Below are positions 45,224 to 53,663 of a stretch of 64,000 nt of DNA, in pieces. The translations under genes were made by a program, and so were the position numbers. The notes under the pieces are model-generated. The model saw only the letters and a list, made by a program, of their open reading frames with translations. It had not been told where the DNA came from and did not search any database. This stretch comes from Meiothermus ruber DSM 1279 (GTDB taxonomy: Bacteria > Deinococcota > Deinococci > Deinococcales > Thermaceae): the NCBI RefSeq assembly GCF_000024425.1, contig NC_013946.1:558001-622000 (forward strand), written 5' to 3'. Within the stretch, counting starts at the first letter, position 1. The number at the start of each line of letters is the position of its first letter.

Positions 45224-46185
45224 GGCTCCCTCCCCAGCAGACCGTTCACGATGGTGCGGATGTTGTGCTCCATCATGCCCACATAGGTGCCCTCGGGGGT
45301 GCCGGGGCTGCCGGCAGCGTCGGAAAAAAGCTCGCCTCCGATGGTTACACGCCAGCCTCGAGCCCGCACCGCTGCCACCACCGCATCAATGGCGCGCCGG
45401 GGCACGCTGGACTCCACGAAGATGGCGCGAATTTTACGCTCCACGATGAAGTCGGCCAGGGCCTGCACGTCGCGGGTGCCGGCCTCGGATACGGTGGAGA
45501 TGCCCTGCAAGCCCCGCACCTCGAGGCCGTACCGCCTGCCCAGATAGTTAAAGGCGTCGTGGGCGGTAATCAACACCCGTTGCTGCGGTGGAACCTGGGC
45601 AATTTGCTGGCGGATGAAGGCATCCAGTTGCTCGAGGCGCTTGCGGTAGGCCTCGGCATTGGCCCGGTAGCGGCTGGCCCCAGCGGGGTCTACCTGGCTG
45701 AGCGCATCCCGCACCCGGCCGATGGTGAACTGCCAGAGGGTCACATCGAACCAGACGTGGGGGTCGTAGGTGAACTGCCCCTGGAAGCCACCAGCGGGCC
45801 GAATCAGGCGCTCGCGGGGGATGGCGTCGGTCACCGCGATGGCCTTGGGCAGGCGTTCCAGCAGCTCCACCATCTTGCCCTCGAGGTGCAGCCCGCCGTA
45901 GAAGACCAGGTCGGCCTGCTGGAGCCGGCGCACATCGCCCGCCGAGGCCTTGTAGAGGTGGGGGTCTACCCCGGCCCCCATCAGGCCCTCCACCCGGACG
46001 CGGTCGCCCCCCACCTGCTGTACCAGGTCGGTGATAAAGTTGACCGTGGTCACCACCCGCACCGGGGTTTGCCGCACCGGCTGAAGCCGGCTGATTTTGT
46101 CTGGCTGGGCGCTGACCTGGGTCGCAAGGCCCAGCACCAGCAGGGCCAGTAGTATAGAGGGTTTTAGGTGGTTACGGATTCGCAT
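45220..46185 (-). CDS. metal-binding periplasmic protein (TroA/ZnuA family)
   Basis: 321 residues with a signal peptide (ending VSAQ). The cluster A-I metal ligands are visible: [20 protein letters not shown] (first His), [13 protein letters not shown] (second His), [20 protein letters not shown] (region of the third ligand) and IFVESSVP (Glu). The Glu and the absence of a long His-rich loop favour Mn or Fe over Zn, as in MntC/TroA. Its start lies inside the repressor gene end. Confidence 0.88.
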   Translation of the reverse strand: MRIRNHLKPSILLALLVLGLATQVSAQPDKISRLQPVRQTPVRVVTTVNFITDLVQQVGGDRVRVEGLMGAGVDPHLYKASAGDVRRLQQADLVFYGGLHLEGKMVELLERLPKAIAVTDAIPRERLIRPAGGFQGQFTYDPHVWFDVTLWQFTIGRVRDALSQVDPAGASRYRANAEAYRKRLEQLDAFIRQQIAQVPPQQRVLITAHDAFNYLGRRYGLEVRGLQGISTVSEAGTRDVQALADFIVERKIRAIFVESSVPRRAIDAVVAAVRARGWRVTIGGELFSDAAGSPGTPEGTYVGMMEHNIRTIVNGLLGREP

Positions 46186-46891
46186 CCTGATCCTCCTCGA
46201 TCTGTATCCACAGCACCTGGGCCAGGCTGGTGGGCAGCAAATAGCGCTGGCCTCCTACCTGTATGCGGCTGCCCTCGGCCCCCTGCTCGAGCAGCCGCAG
46301 CGAAGCGCCGGGCTTGAGACCCAGACGGGCCAGCAGGTTGAGCGCGTCCTGATCCTGGGTGGCTACCCGTGCCACCGTGCCGTACTGGCCGCTTTGCAAG
46401 GCTGCCAGGCGGCGGTTGGGGGTGGTGGGGGGTAGCTCGAGGGCCGCGCTGGGGATGAGATCGCCGTGGGGGTCGTGGGAAGGGTGGCCCAGCCACTCGG
46501 CGATGCGCTGTTCGAAGGCTTCCGAGATGTGGTGCTCGAGCTTTTCTGCCTCGGCGTGCACTTCCTCCCAGCCGTAGCCCAGCGCCTGGTGCAGATAGGC
46601 CTCAATCAGCCGGTGATGGCGGAGCACCTCGAGGGCCACCTTGTAGCCGGCCTCGGTGAGCCGCACGCCCCGGTAGGCCTCGTACTCCACCAAGCCCAGC
46701 TCGGCCAGCTTCTTGAGCATCCCGGTGACCGAGGCCGGCTTGACCTGCATCCGGTCGGCCAGCGATTGGGTGGATACCGGCAGGGTGTCCTCCAGCCGGC
46801 CCATGCCCTCCCCGCTGCCTAGCAGCAAGACCTGCTTTAGATAGTCTTCCTGGGCCTCGGAGAGGGGGGTGCGGTGGGTGGTTCTGTTCAT
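46172..46891 (-). CDS. DtxR/MntR-family metal-dependent repressor
   Basis: 239 residues from ATG 46891. The winged helix has PVSTQSLADRMQVKPASVTG and MLKKLAELGLVEYEAYRGVR. The dimerisation/metal domain has HRLIEAYLHQALGYGWEEVH and AEKLEHHISEAFEQRIAEWL, with the His/Glu ligands of this family. A C-terminal FeoA/SH3-like domain ends the protein. It is the first gene of the transporter operon it probably controls, and a palindrome overlaps its promoter. Confidence 0.9.
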   Translation of the reverse strand: MNRTTHRTPLSEAQEDYLKQVLLLGSGEGMGRLEDTLPVSTQSLADRMQVKPASVTGMLKKLAELGLVEYEAYRGVRLTEAGYKVALEVLRHHRLIEAYLHQALGYGWEEVHAEAEKLEHHISEAFEQRIAEWLGHPSHDPHGDLIPSAALELPPTTPNRRLAALQSGQYGTVARVATQDQDALNLLARLGLKPGASLRLLEQGAEGSRIQVGGQRYLLPTSLAQVLWIQIEEDQDANP

Positions 46892-46930
46892 AGTCTGAGA
46901 TTTAGGCAAACCATGCCAAGTAGGCTTTTA

Positions 46931-46958
46931 TTTTTAGGTAAAACTAAAAATCTGTCAA
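46931..46958 (-). promoter_or_regulatory. promoter and metal-repressor operator of the uptake operon
   Basis: TTGACA (46958-46953), a 16-bp spacer and TAAAAA (46936-46931). The perfect palindrome TTTTTAG-N6-CTAAAAA (46931-46950) covers the spacer and -10. Its position is ideal for repression by the DtxR/MntR-type protein encoded first in the operon. Confidence 0.7.
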
Positions 46959-47009
46959 GCCTGCCCATCCTCACGGTTGCTCCAGAGCATCTGTGACAGA
47001 CTGAAGCCG

Positions 47010-47393
47010 ATGACCTACGAGGCCTTTGCCGAAACAGCCGAGCGCTTGTGGGACGAAATTCCAGCCGAGTATAAGCGAGGTCTGCACGGCCTTCACGTGC
47101 TGGAGCACCTCAAGCCCGACCCCGACGAGCCCGAGCTGCTGCGGCTCGGTGAGTACTACGACCCTGGCTATCCTTCGGTGCTGGGTGGGTTTGAAGGTAT
47201 CGGGCGGCACATTGCCCTGTTTTACGGCTCTTTTGCGGCGCTGGCCGCCGAAGATCCCAGCTTCGACTGGGAGGGCGAGATCTGGGAAACCCTGCTGCAC
47301 GAACTGCGCCACCACCTGGAGTCGCTGGCCTGGCGGGACGACCTGGTGCAGGAGGACATGGAGAACCTGCGGCGATACCGCGAAGGCCGGTAG
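47010..47393 (+). CDS. Zincin-type small metallopeptidase
   Basis: 127 residues from ATG 47010. It has an HExxH-like motif HELRHHLESLAW near residue 97, with GLHGLHVLEHLKPDPDEPEL and IALFYGSF upstream. This layout matches the Zincin_1/MSMEG_3727-like family of minimal zinc metallopeptidases. Substrates are unknown. It is divergent from the metal-repressor operon, within about 120 bp. It is followed by a hairpin. Confidence 0.75.
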   Translation: MTYEAFAETAERLWDEIPAEYKRGLHGLHVLEHLKPDPDEPELLRLGEYYDPGYPSVLGGFEGIGRHIALFYGSFAALAAEDPSFDWEGEIWETLLHELRHHLESLAWRDDLVQEDMENLRRYREGR

Positions 47394-47400
47394 CCTACAA

Positions 47401-47434
47401 CAGCAAAAGCCCCCGTATGGGGGCGGCTGTTTTG
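47401..47434 (+). terminator. terminator after the metallopeptidase gene
   Basis: The nested stem CAGC-GCCCCC/GGGGGC-GCTG with loop GTAT is followed by TTTTGATCG. It is also usable on the other strand for the nucleotidyltransferase gene that ends at 47559. Confidence 0.65.
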
Positions 47435-47558
47435 ATCGAGGAATTTATTGTGCTTCAGCTCGCAGAGCGAAGGGCTCTGGTTTTCATTCTGGACACGAGT
47501 GGACAGCAGCTTGTGGAACCATACCCCAGGACGAAAACCCAGCCGATGGTTGGTGAGG

Positions 47559-48623
47559 CTAGGCCAGCTCGAGGCTGCTCAGGTCGCCCAGCACCAGTTT
47601 GTGGGCTTTGGGCAGGCTTTGGCGCCTGGTTACTCTGGCTCCAACCCCCAGAATGCACTCATGGAGTCGCAGCGGCACATCCTCGACCACGGCGCTATCT
47701 TCCAGGATGGAATACTCCACCTCGGCCTGGCGCACCACAGCGTTGGGGCCTACCGAGGTAAAAGGGCCGATGTAAGCACCTTCGACAATGGCGTTCTGGG
47801 CGATGTGCACCGGGCCCAGAATGGTGCTGTTCTTGACCACCGCGCCCTTTTCGATGACCACCCGCCCGGTGACCTGGCTTTCGTGTACCTGCCCTTCGAT
47901 GACCGGGGTGGGGCTTTTTTGCTCCACCAGCAAGAGCCGGTTGGCATCCAGCAGATCGGCGGGGCGTCCGGTGTCCTTCCACCAGCCGGCAATTTCCTGC
48001 CCCAGCACGGTATGGCCCCGATCCACCAGGGCCTGGATGGCGTCGGTAATCTCATACTCGCCCCGGGCGCTGGGTTTGAGGTTGGCGATGATGTCCATGA
48101 TGACCGGGCCAAACACGTACACCCCGGCCACCGCCAGATCCGAAGGTGGGTTTTTGGGTTTCTCCAGCAGCTTGACGATGCGCCCTTCCTCCAGCACTGC
48201 CACCCCAAACTGCCGGGGGTCGGGTACGCGCACCAGGGCAATCACCGCGCTTATGCCGGGCTGGTAGGCTTCCACAAAGGACTTGACGCCTTTTTGAAAG
48301 AGGTTATCGCCCAGGTACAGCACAAAAGGGCTCTGCCCCAGCCAGTCTTTGGCCGTGCCAACCGCATGGGCGATGCCCAGGGCTTCTTCCTGCACAATGT
48401 AGGTGATCTGCACACCCGAACAATCTTTGAGGGCCAGCTTGATGTCTTCGATGGTGTCGGGGGAGACCACCACCCCTATCTCGGTAATGCCGGCCTCGAG
48501 CAGGTTGTCCACCGCGTAGCGAATGATGGGTTTGCCAGCCAGTCGGATGACCGGTTTAGGGCGCGTATGGGTGAGGGGACGAAGCCGGGTGCCCCGTCCA
48601 GCGGCAAGAATGAGTCCTTTCAT
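47559..48623 (-). CDS. sugar-phosphate nucleotidyltransferase (glucose-1-phosphate thymidylyltransferase-like, long form)
   Basis: 354 residues from ATG 48623. The N-terminal domain has KGLILAAGRGTRLRPLTHTR PKP (nucleotide loop), YLGDNLF (metal Asp) and EKPKNPPSDLAVAGVYVFGP. Residues 245-345 are left-handed beta-helix hexapeptide repeats (VVIEKGAVVKNSTILGPVHI). The layout is the long RmlA/archaeal-type form; it makes dTDP- or UDP-glucose for cell-surface sugars. GlmU-like substrates are possible. Confidence 0.85.
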   Translation of the reverse strand: MKGLILAAGRGTRLRPLTHTRPKPVIRLAGKPIIRYAVDNLLEAGITEIGVVVSPDTIEDIKLALKDCSGVQITYIVQEEALGIAHAVGTAKDWLGQSPFVLYLGDNLFQKGVKSFVEAYQPGISAVIALVRVPDPRQFGVAVLEEGRIVKLLEKPKNPPSDLAVAGVYVFGPVIMDIIANLKPSARGEYEITDAIQALVDRGHTVLGQEIAGWWKDTGRPADLLDANRLLLVEQKSPTPVIEGQVHESQVTGRVVIEKGAVVKNSTILGPVHIAQNAIVEGAYIGPFTSVGPNAVVRQAEVEYSILEDSAVVEDVPLRLHECILGVGARVTRRQSLPKAHKLVLGDLSSLELA

Positions 48624-48664
48624 GTCGCCTACCATCTTATCAGTAAGCCGGCTGGCTCAGTTTT

Positions 48665-48764
48665 TGTAATCGTTTACAGAAAACTAATCAATAAAAATAA
48701 TACACCGTATTGACACGGGTTTTTGAAAGCCTTTATTATGAGTGAAAGTCTGTAAGCGATTACA
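48665..48764. promoter_or_regulatory. LacI-type operator pair flanking a promoter
   Basis: TGTAATCGTTTACA (48665-48678) and TGTAAGCGATTACA (48751-48764) share the arms TGTAA/TTACA. Between them lies a good plus-strand promoter: TTGACA (48710-48715), 18 bp, TATTAT (48734-48739). The downstream operator lies 10 bases before the ATG of the LacI-type gene. Two sites 86 bp apart could allow looping and autoregulation. Confidence 0.75.
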
Positions 48765-48774
48765 AAAACAGATT

Positions 48775-49755
48775 ATGAACCACCAACAGACCCCCACCAT
48801 TCAAGATGTGGCCCGCCTGGCCGGGGTCTCTACCGGCACGGTCAGCCGGGTGCTGAACCAGCGGCCCGGGGTGCACCCCGAGACCAGGGCCCGGGTGCTC
48901 GAGGTGGTGGCGCGCTTGGGCTACGTGCCCATGCAGGCCGCCCGCGAACTGACCGGCAAGGGCGACACCGTGGGCATACTGCTGGCCCCGGGGGTGCGGC
49001 GCTACATCCCGTACTTTGTGCTGTTGTTCGAACACCTGTCCGAGGCGCTCTGGCAGGCTGGGCTGCGCCTGGAGGAGACCCCCATCGACCCCGCCGGCCT
49101 ACCTCTTAAGCCGGCCAAGGGCTACATCCTGCTGGGGGCGCACGACCACGACCCCCGGCTCGAGGCCCTGGCCCAGGCCCGGACGCCCCACGTGCTGGTG
49201 GGGGTGTATCCGGGGGCTTTCTGGGTAGCGCCGGACGACGAGGGCGGGGCCTATGCGGCCACCCGGCACCTGCTCGAGCTCGGCCACCGCGAGATTGCCC
49301 ACCTGACCGGTCAGCCCCAACACCAGGCCGGACGGGAGCGGTTGCGTGGGTATCGGCGGGCGCTCGAGGCCTACCAGGTACCCTACCGGCCCGAGCTGGT
49401 GCTGGACGGCGACTTTTCTACCCTTACCGCCTACCGGGTGGTGCGCAAGGCCTGGGAAGGGGGCCTGCGCTTCAGCGCCCTTTTCGCAGCTTCCGACGAG
49501 ATGGCGGTGGGGGCTCTGGCGGCCTTGGAGGATGTGGGCCAGCGGGTGCCCCAGGACGTCTCGCTGGTGGGCTACGACGACCTGCCCGAGGTGGGCGAAC
49601 AGCTCACCACCGTGCGGCAGGATATCGCGGAGATTGCCCGTACCACGGCCCGTCTACTCAAAGAGGCCCTGGCAGGGGCGGCCCCTCATGGAATACGGGT
49701 GCCGGTGCGCCTGGTGGTGCGCGGTACCACCTGCCTGAAGGAGGTGGAAGGATAA
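48775..49755 (+). CDS. LacI-family sugar-responsive repressor
   Basis: 326 residues from ATG 48775. The N-terminal LacI helix-turn-helix is PTIQDVARLAGVSTGTVSRV, followed by LNQRPGVHPETRARVLEV and the hinge helix MQAARELTGK. A periplasmic-binding-like ligand domain follows (FAASDEMAVGALAALEDVGQ, DVSLVGYDDLPE). It probably represses itself and the maltose-type ABC operon downstream, with an alpha-glucoside as inducer. Confidence 0.92.
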   Translation: MNHQQTPTIQDVARLAGVSTGTVSRVLNQRPGVHPETRARVLEVVARLGYVPMQAARELTGKGDTVGILLAPGVRRYIPYFVLLFEHLSEALWQAGLRLEETPIDPAGLPLKPAKGYILLGAHDHDPRLEALAQARTPHVLVGVYPGAFWVAPDDEGGAYAATRHLLELGHREIAHLTGQPQHQAGRERLRGYRRALEAYQVPYRPELVLDGDFSTLTAYRVVRKAWEGGLRFSALFAASDEMAVGALAALEDVGQRVPQDVSLVGYDDLPEVGEQLTTVRQDIAEIARTTARLLKEALAGAAPHGIRVPVRLVVRGTTCLKEVEG

Positions 49756-49817
49756 GCATATACCCCAACAAAAGCGGCTTAGGCTGGTCAATGGCGTCTT
49801 TTTTGTAGGAGGAACCC

Positions 49818-51050
49818 ATGAAGAAAATACTGGCAACCCTGGCCCTGGCTGTGCTGGGCCTGGCCTCGGCGCAAACGGTGGTCAAGCTACAGGGCTTTGG
49901 CGGCAACGATACCGCCATCATCAGCAGTCTGGTGCGGGAGATTGTAAACCCAGCCCTGGAAAAAGAAGGCATCCGGGCCGAGTACCAGGGCATCGAGGGC
50001 GATTACCGCGCGGCTTTGCTCAACGCCCTCTCGGCGGGCACTGCTGCCGACCTCTTTTACGTGGATATCTTCTGGTCGGAGCCTCTGTTTGCTTCGGGCC
50101 GGGTGGAGCCCCTGAACAAATACTTCACCCCACAGGAGCTGGCTGTTTTCAACCGCAACCTGCTGAATGCCTTCACCCTGCGCGGCAACATCTACGGCCT
50201 GCCCAAGGACTTCAACACCCTGGCCGTGCAGTTTAACAAAGACCTCTTCGACGAGGCCAAGGTGCCCTACCCCAACCAGACCGACACCTGGGACACCTTC
50301 AAGGACAAACTCAAGCGGGTGCAGGCCGTTGTTAAGGATGTGGCCGGGCTTTGTGTGGTGGCCGACTACGCCCGATTCGGGGCTTTTGCCTATGCCACCG
50401 GCTGGCGGCCCTTCAACGCCCAGGGCCGTACCGTGCTGGACGCCAATTTCCGCCGGGCCTTCGAGTGGTACACCAGCCTGGTCAAGGACGGGGCCGGCAG
50501 GTACGCCCAGGATCTGGGCGAGGGTTGGACGGGCGGCTGTTTCGGAGCCGAGAAGGCCGCGGTGGCCATTGAGGGGGCCTGGATCGGTGGCTTCCTGCGC
50601 GACAAGGCCCCCAACATGCGCTATGGCACCACCCTGATTCCCCTCGACCCGGTCACCAAGCAGCGGGGCAACTTCATATTTACGGTCTCCTGGAGCATGA
50701 ACGCTGCCTCCAAGAACAAGGAAGCAGCGGCCAAGGTGCTGCGGGTTCTCACCAGCCCCGAGGCCCAGAACTGGATCCTCTCCCGTGGTCTGGCCCTGCC
50801 CAGCCGCAGCGCGCTGGCCAACAGCCCCATCTTCCAGCGCCCCGGCAAGGAAAACGAGCTGAACCGGGTGGTCTTCCAGGGCTCGACCGGTGTGGGCGGG
50901 GCGGTGCTGCCCTTCAAGTTTGGTGCGCTGGACGGGGGTAACTGGATGCGCCCCATCAACGAGGCCCTGCAGGCGGTGATTACTGGCAAGAAGTCGGTGG
51001 ATCAGGCCATTGCCGACGCCCAGGCCGAGCTGAACCGCATCGTTCGCTAA
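49818..51050 (+). CDS. maltose-type ABC sugar-binding protein
   Basis: 410 residues with signal peptide MKKILATLALAVLGLASAQ and GGAGGAAC before the ATG. It is family 1 (MalE-like): SAGTAADLFYVDIFWSEPLF, YGLPKDFNTLAVQFNKDLFD, AAVAIEGAWIGGF. It captures a di- or oligosaccharide, such as maltose, trehalose or sucrose-like sugars. It is the first structural gene after LacI. Confidence 0.9.
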   Translation: MKKILATLALAVLGLASAQTVVKLQGFGGNDTAIISSLVREIVNPALEKEGIRAEYQGIEGDYRAALLNALSAGTAADLFYVDIFWSEPLFASGRVEPLNKYFTPQELAVFNRNLLNAFTLRGNIYGLPKDFNTLAVQFNKDLFDEAKVPYPNQTDTWDTFKDKLKRVQAVVKDVAGLCVVADYARFGAFAYATGWRPFNAQGRTVLDANFRRAFEWYTSLVKDGAGRYAQDLGEGWTGGCFGAEKAAVAIEGAWIGGFLRDKAPNMRYGTTLIPLDPVTKQRGNFIFTVSWSMNAASKNKEAAAKVLRVLTSPEAQNWILSRGLALPSRSALANSPIFQRPGKENELNRVVFQGSTGVGGAVLPFKFGALDGGNWMRPINEALQAVITGKKSVDQAIADAQAELNRIVR

Positions 51051-51106
51051 AGGTTGTGGGATTGTGGAGCAGGGCCCGGCCCTGCTCCAGCCCTTAGGGG
51101 GTGTGC

Positions 51107-52198
51107 ATGCTTCGTTCGCGACGAACCGAAGCGCTGTATGCGCTGCTGTTTCTGGCCCCGTTTCTGATTCACCTGGGAATTTTCTTCGTCTTCGCCTTTG
51201 TCCGCACGGTGGGCTTTAGCTTTACCGACGCCACCCTGATTGGGCAGTCGAGCCGGTTTGTGGGCTTCGCGAATTTTGTAGAGCTCTTTCGCGAGCCGCG
51301 CTTTCTGGCCGCTTTTACCCACTCCATCAGCTTCATGCTGGTGGTCACCACCCTGCAAACCTTTCTGGCTTTGGTTCTGGCGGCGGTGCTTAACCAGCGG
51401 CTGCGCGGGATTACCTTTTTCCGCACGGTTTACTACATCCCCAGCGTGCTCTCCTCGGCTGCCGTAACGGTAATTGCCATCTGGTTTTTCCAGAAAACCG
51501 GTTTCCTGAACACCTTTATTGGGTACATTGGCTCGGTGGCCCCGGTGCTCCTGGTCTTTGGGGGCCTTTTTGTGCTGGCCCAGGCGGTGCAGGTGGGCTG
51601 GGAACGCTGGCGGGGGGTGCCGGTGCCCTGGCTCGACCCGGCCCTGGCCACCATCTCGCTGGTGGTGGCGCTGGCCCTCACCTGGGGGCTGGTGGGGCTG
51701 GGGGTGGTGCGGCCCCTCGAGGCCCGTCCCCCCGAGTTCACCTGGCTCACCAACCCCGACCGCTTTCTGGGGATTCCCATCCCGCTTTGGAGCATCGTTA
51801 TCCTCAACACCTTCACCACCATTCCCACCCTGATGTTGATCTTCCTGGCAGGTTTGCAGGACATTCCCAAAAGCCTTTACGAGGCAGCCTCCATTGACGG
51901 GGCCTCGCCCGTGCAGCAGTTCTTTAGCGTGACCGTGCCCATGCTGCGCCCGGTGACTTTTTTGGTGATTACTTTGTCGCTCATTGGCACCTTGCAGATG
52001 TTCGACCAGGTGGCCCTGATGGGCGACGCGGCCCCGCTGGACTCGATTATCGTGCTGGCCTATTACGTCTACAACAACGTGTTTAGTGGGGAGGGCCAGG
52101 TGGGCCTGGCCTCGGCGGCGGCCCTGATTCTGGCCGGGCTGACCTTCGCCATTGTGCTCTTGCAACGGGCGCTGGGCATCTCGGAGAAGGCCCATTAG
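51107..52198 (+). CDS. ABC sugar permease, MalF-like
   Basis: 363 residues from ATG 51107. About eight membrane helices, beginning EALYALLFLAPFLIHLGIFF. The EAA loop is IPKSLYEAASIDGASPVQQF. A stretch of about 80 residues with two extra helices (roughly 145-215) separates the usual N-terminal helices from the core. It pairs with the next permease. No ATPase gene is in the cluster, so a shared MsmK/MalK-type ATPase must be encoded elsewhere. Confidence 0.9.
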   Translation: MLRSRRTEALYALLFLAPFLIHLGIFFVFAFVRTVGFSFTDATLIGQSSRFVGFANFVELFREPRFLAAFTHSISFMLVVTTLQTFLALVLAAVLNQRLRGITFFRTVYYIPSVLSSAAVTVIAIWFFQKTGFLNTFIGYIGSVAPVLLVFGGLFVLAQAVQVGWERWRGVPVPWLDPALATISLVVALALTWGLVGLGVVRPLEARPPEFTWLTNPDRFLGIPIPLWSIVILNTFTTIPTLMLIFLAGLQDIPKSLYEAASIDGASPVQQFFSVTVPMLRPVTFLVITLSLIGTLQMFDQVALMGDAAPLDSIIVLAYYVYNNVFSGEGQVGLASAAALILAGLTFAIVLLQRALGISEKAH

Positions 52199-52208
52199 GG
52201 GGTGCGGG

Positions 52209-53591
52209 ATGGCGACACAAGCGATCCGACCGGTGCGCAAACTGGACGAGCGCCACCTGGCCCGCCAGCGTTGGGCGCGGGCGGGCTGGGTGTATGGCAC
52301 CATGCTGGCGCTGGCGGTTTTCTTCATTGGACCCTTTTACGTGGCGTTTCTAGGTAGCCTGAAGGACAACCCCCTCGAGTGGCCCTTCCGCTATAGCTTT
52401 GCCCAGACCCAGCCCAAGAACTGGGCGGCGGCCTGGCGGCTGGGGCAGTTGGGCGCGGGCAACCCCTGGACGGGAGGGTTTGCACCGGGCGCTGAGATTC
52501 CCTTCCAGATCAGCTATTTTGTGGAGGAGGGCCAGGAGCCCGAGCCCCCTACCGTCACGGTGCCCACCCGGCGGGCCGGGGCCGGCCTGGGGGCCATCTT
52601 CGACGAGGTGCAGGCGGCCCCGTACGCCCAGGTTTCCGAGGTACAGGAGGTGAGCCGCCGTCCGGCGGTGGTGGGCGGTCAGCCGGGTCAGGTTGTGACC
52701 TACGCCTTCACCATCCGCTATCCCAAGGGCGATGCCACGGCCAATCAACCGACCGTTCCCCGCCTGCCCCTGGATGTGGAGGCCCCCAGGGGCCAGCAGT
52801 ACTACGCGGCCACCCTCGACCCCAACCGCCTCGAGCGCCGCGGACGGGTGGCGAGCTGGGATAGCGTGACCCCCGGCTTCTTTGGCTACGTTTTCCGCAA
52901 CTATGTGCGGGTCTTCAACGAGGCCCGCGACCCCAACACCGGGGCCAGCTTCTTTTTGCGCTGGACGGCCAATACCTTTTTTGTGAGCCTGGTGGTGGTG
53001 CTCACCACCCTGCTCTTTGCCTCGCTGGGGGGTTATGCCCTGGCCCGCATGTACCTGCCGGGCAAAAACTACCTGTTCGCCTTCATCGTTTTTACCATGA
53101 CCGTGCCCAGCCAGGCCACCTTCATCTCCAACTACCTGGTGCTGCGCGACCTGGGCCTGCTGGGGAGCCTGTGGGGCATGATTGTCTGGAGCGCGGTGGG
53201 GGCCGGGGCGGTGTTCATCATGAAGCAGTTCTTCGAGTCCATCCCCCGCGAGATCGAGGAGGCCGCCCTGATGGATGGCGCCACCCCCGTCACCACCTTT
53301 TTCCGCATCATCCTGCCCATGGCCGCGCCCGCGCTGGGGGCGCTGACCATCCTGACCTTCCAGGGCATGTGGAACGAGTTCTTCAAGGCGGCGGTGGTGC
53401 TCTCGGGCCAGCAGGCCAGCTACACCCTGCCCCTGGGCCTTTCCTTCTTCCGCAGCGCTTATGGGGTGGCGGGCGACTGGGGCCTGATGCTGGCCAGCGC
53501 CTTTCTTTCCATGATTCCCATTATCATCTTGTTCGTGGTCTTCCAGCGCTACTTCGTGGAAGGGGTTTCCACCAGCGCGCTCAAGGGATGA
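52209..53591 (+). CDS. ABC sugar permease, MalG-like, with large periplasmic insertion
   Basis: 460 residues from ATG 52209, against about 280-300 for MalG proteins. After the first helix (residues 27-50), about 180 residues of soluble sequence (60-235) precede the remaining five helices. The insertion includes strand-rich segments such as QVVTYAFTIRYPKGD. The EAA loop IPREIEEAALMDGATPVTTF is intact. The insert faces outward if topology is normal, so it could contact the binding protein or sugar. Confidence 0.88.
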   Translation: MATQAIRPVRKLDERHLARQRWARAGWVYGTMLALAVFFIGPFYVAFLGSLKDNPLEWPFRYSFAQTQPKNWAAAWRLGQLGAGNPWTGGFAPGAEIPFQISYFVEEGQEPEPPTVTVPTRRAGAGLGAIFDEVQAAPYAQVSEVQEVSRRPAVVGGQPGQVVTYAFTIRYPKGDATANQPTVPRLPLDVEAPRGQQYYAATLDPNRLERRGRVASWDSVTPGFFGYVFRNYVRVFNEARDPNTGASFFLRWTANTFFVSLVVVLTTLLFASLGGYALARMYLPGKNYLFAFIVFTMTVPSQATFISNYLVLRDLGLLGSLWGMIVWSAVGAGAVFIMKQFFESIPREIEEAALMDGATPVTTFFRIILPMAAPALGALTILTFQGMWNEFFKAAVVLSGQQASYTLPLGLSFFRSAYGVAGDWGLMLASAFLSMIPIIILFVVFQRYFVEGVSTSALKG

Positions 53592-53663
53592 GGCCGATGC
53601 CTGTCGCTAGTTCACGCCCAGAATCGAAGGTGTGGAACTGTGCGTTCTAAATGAGGTTTATTA

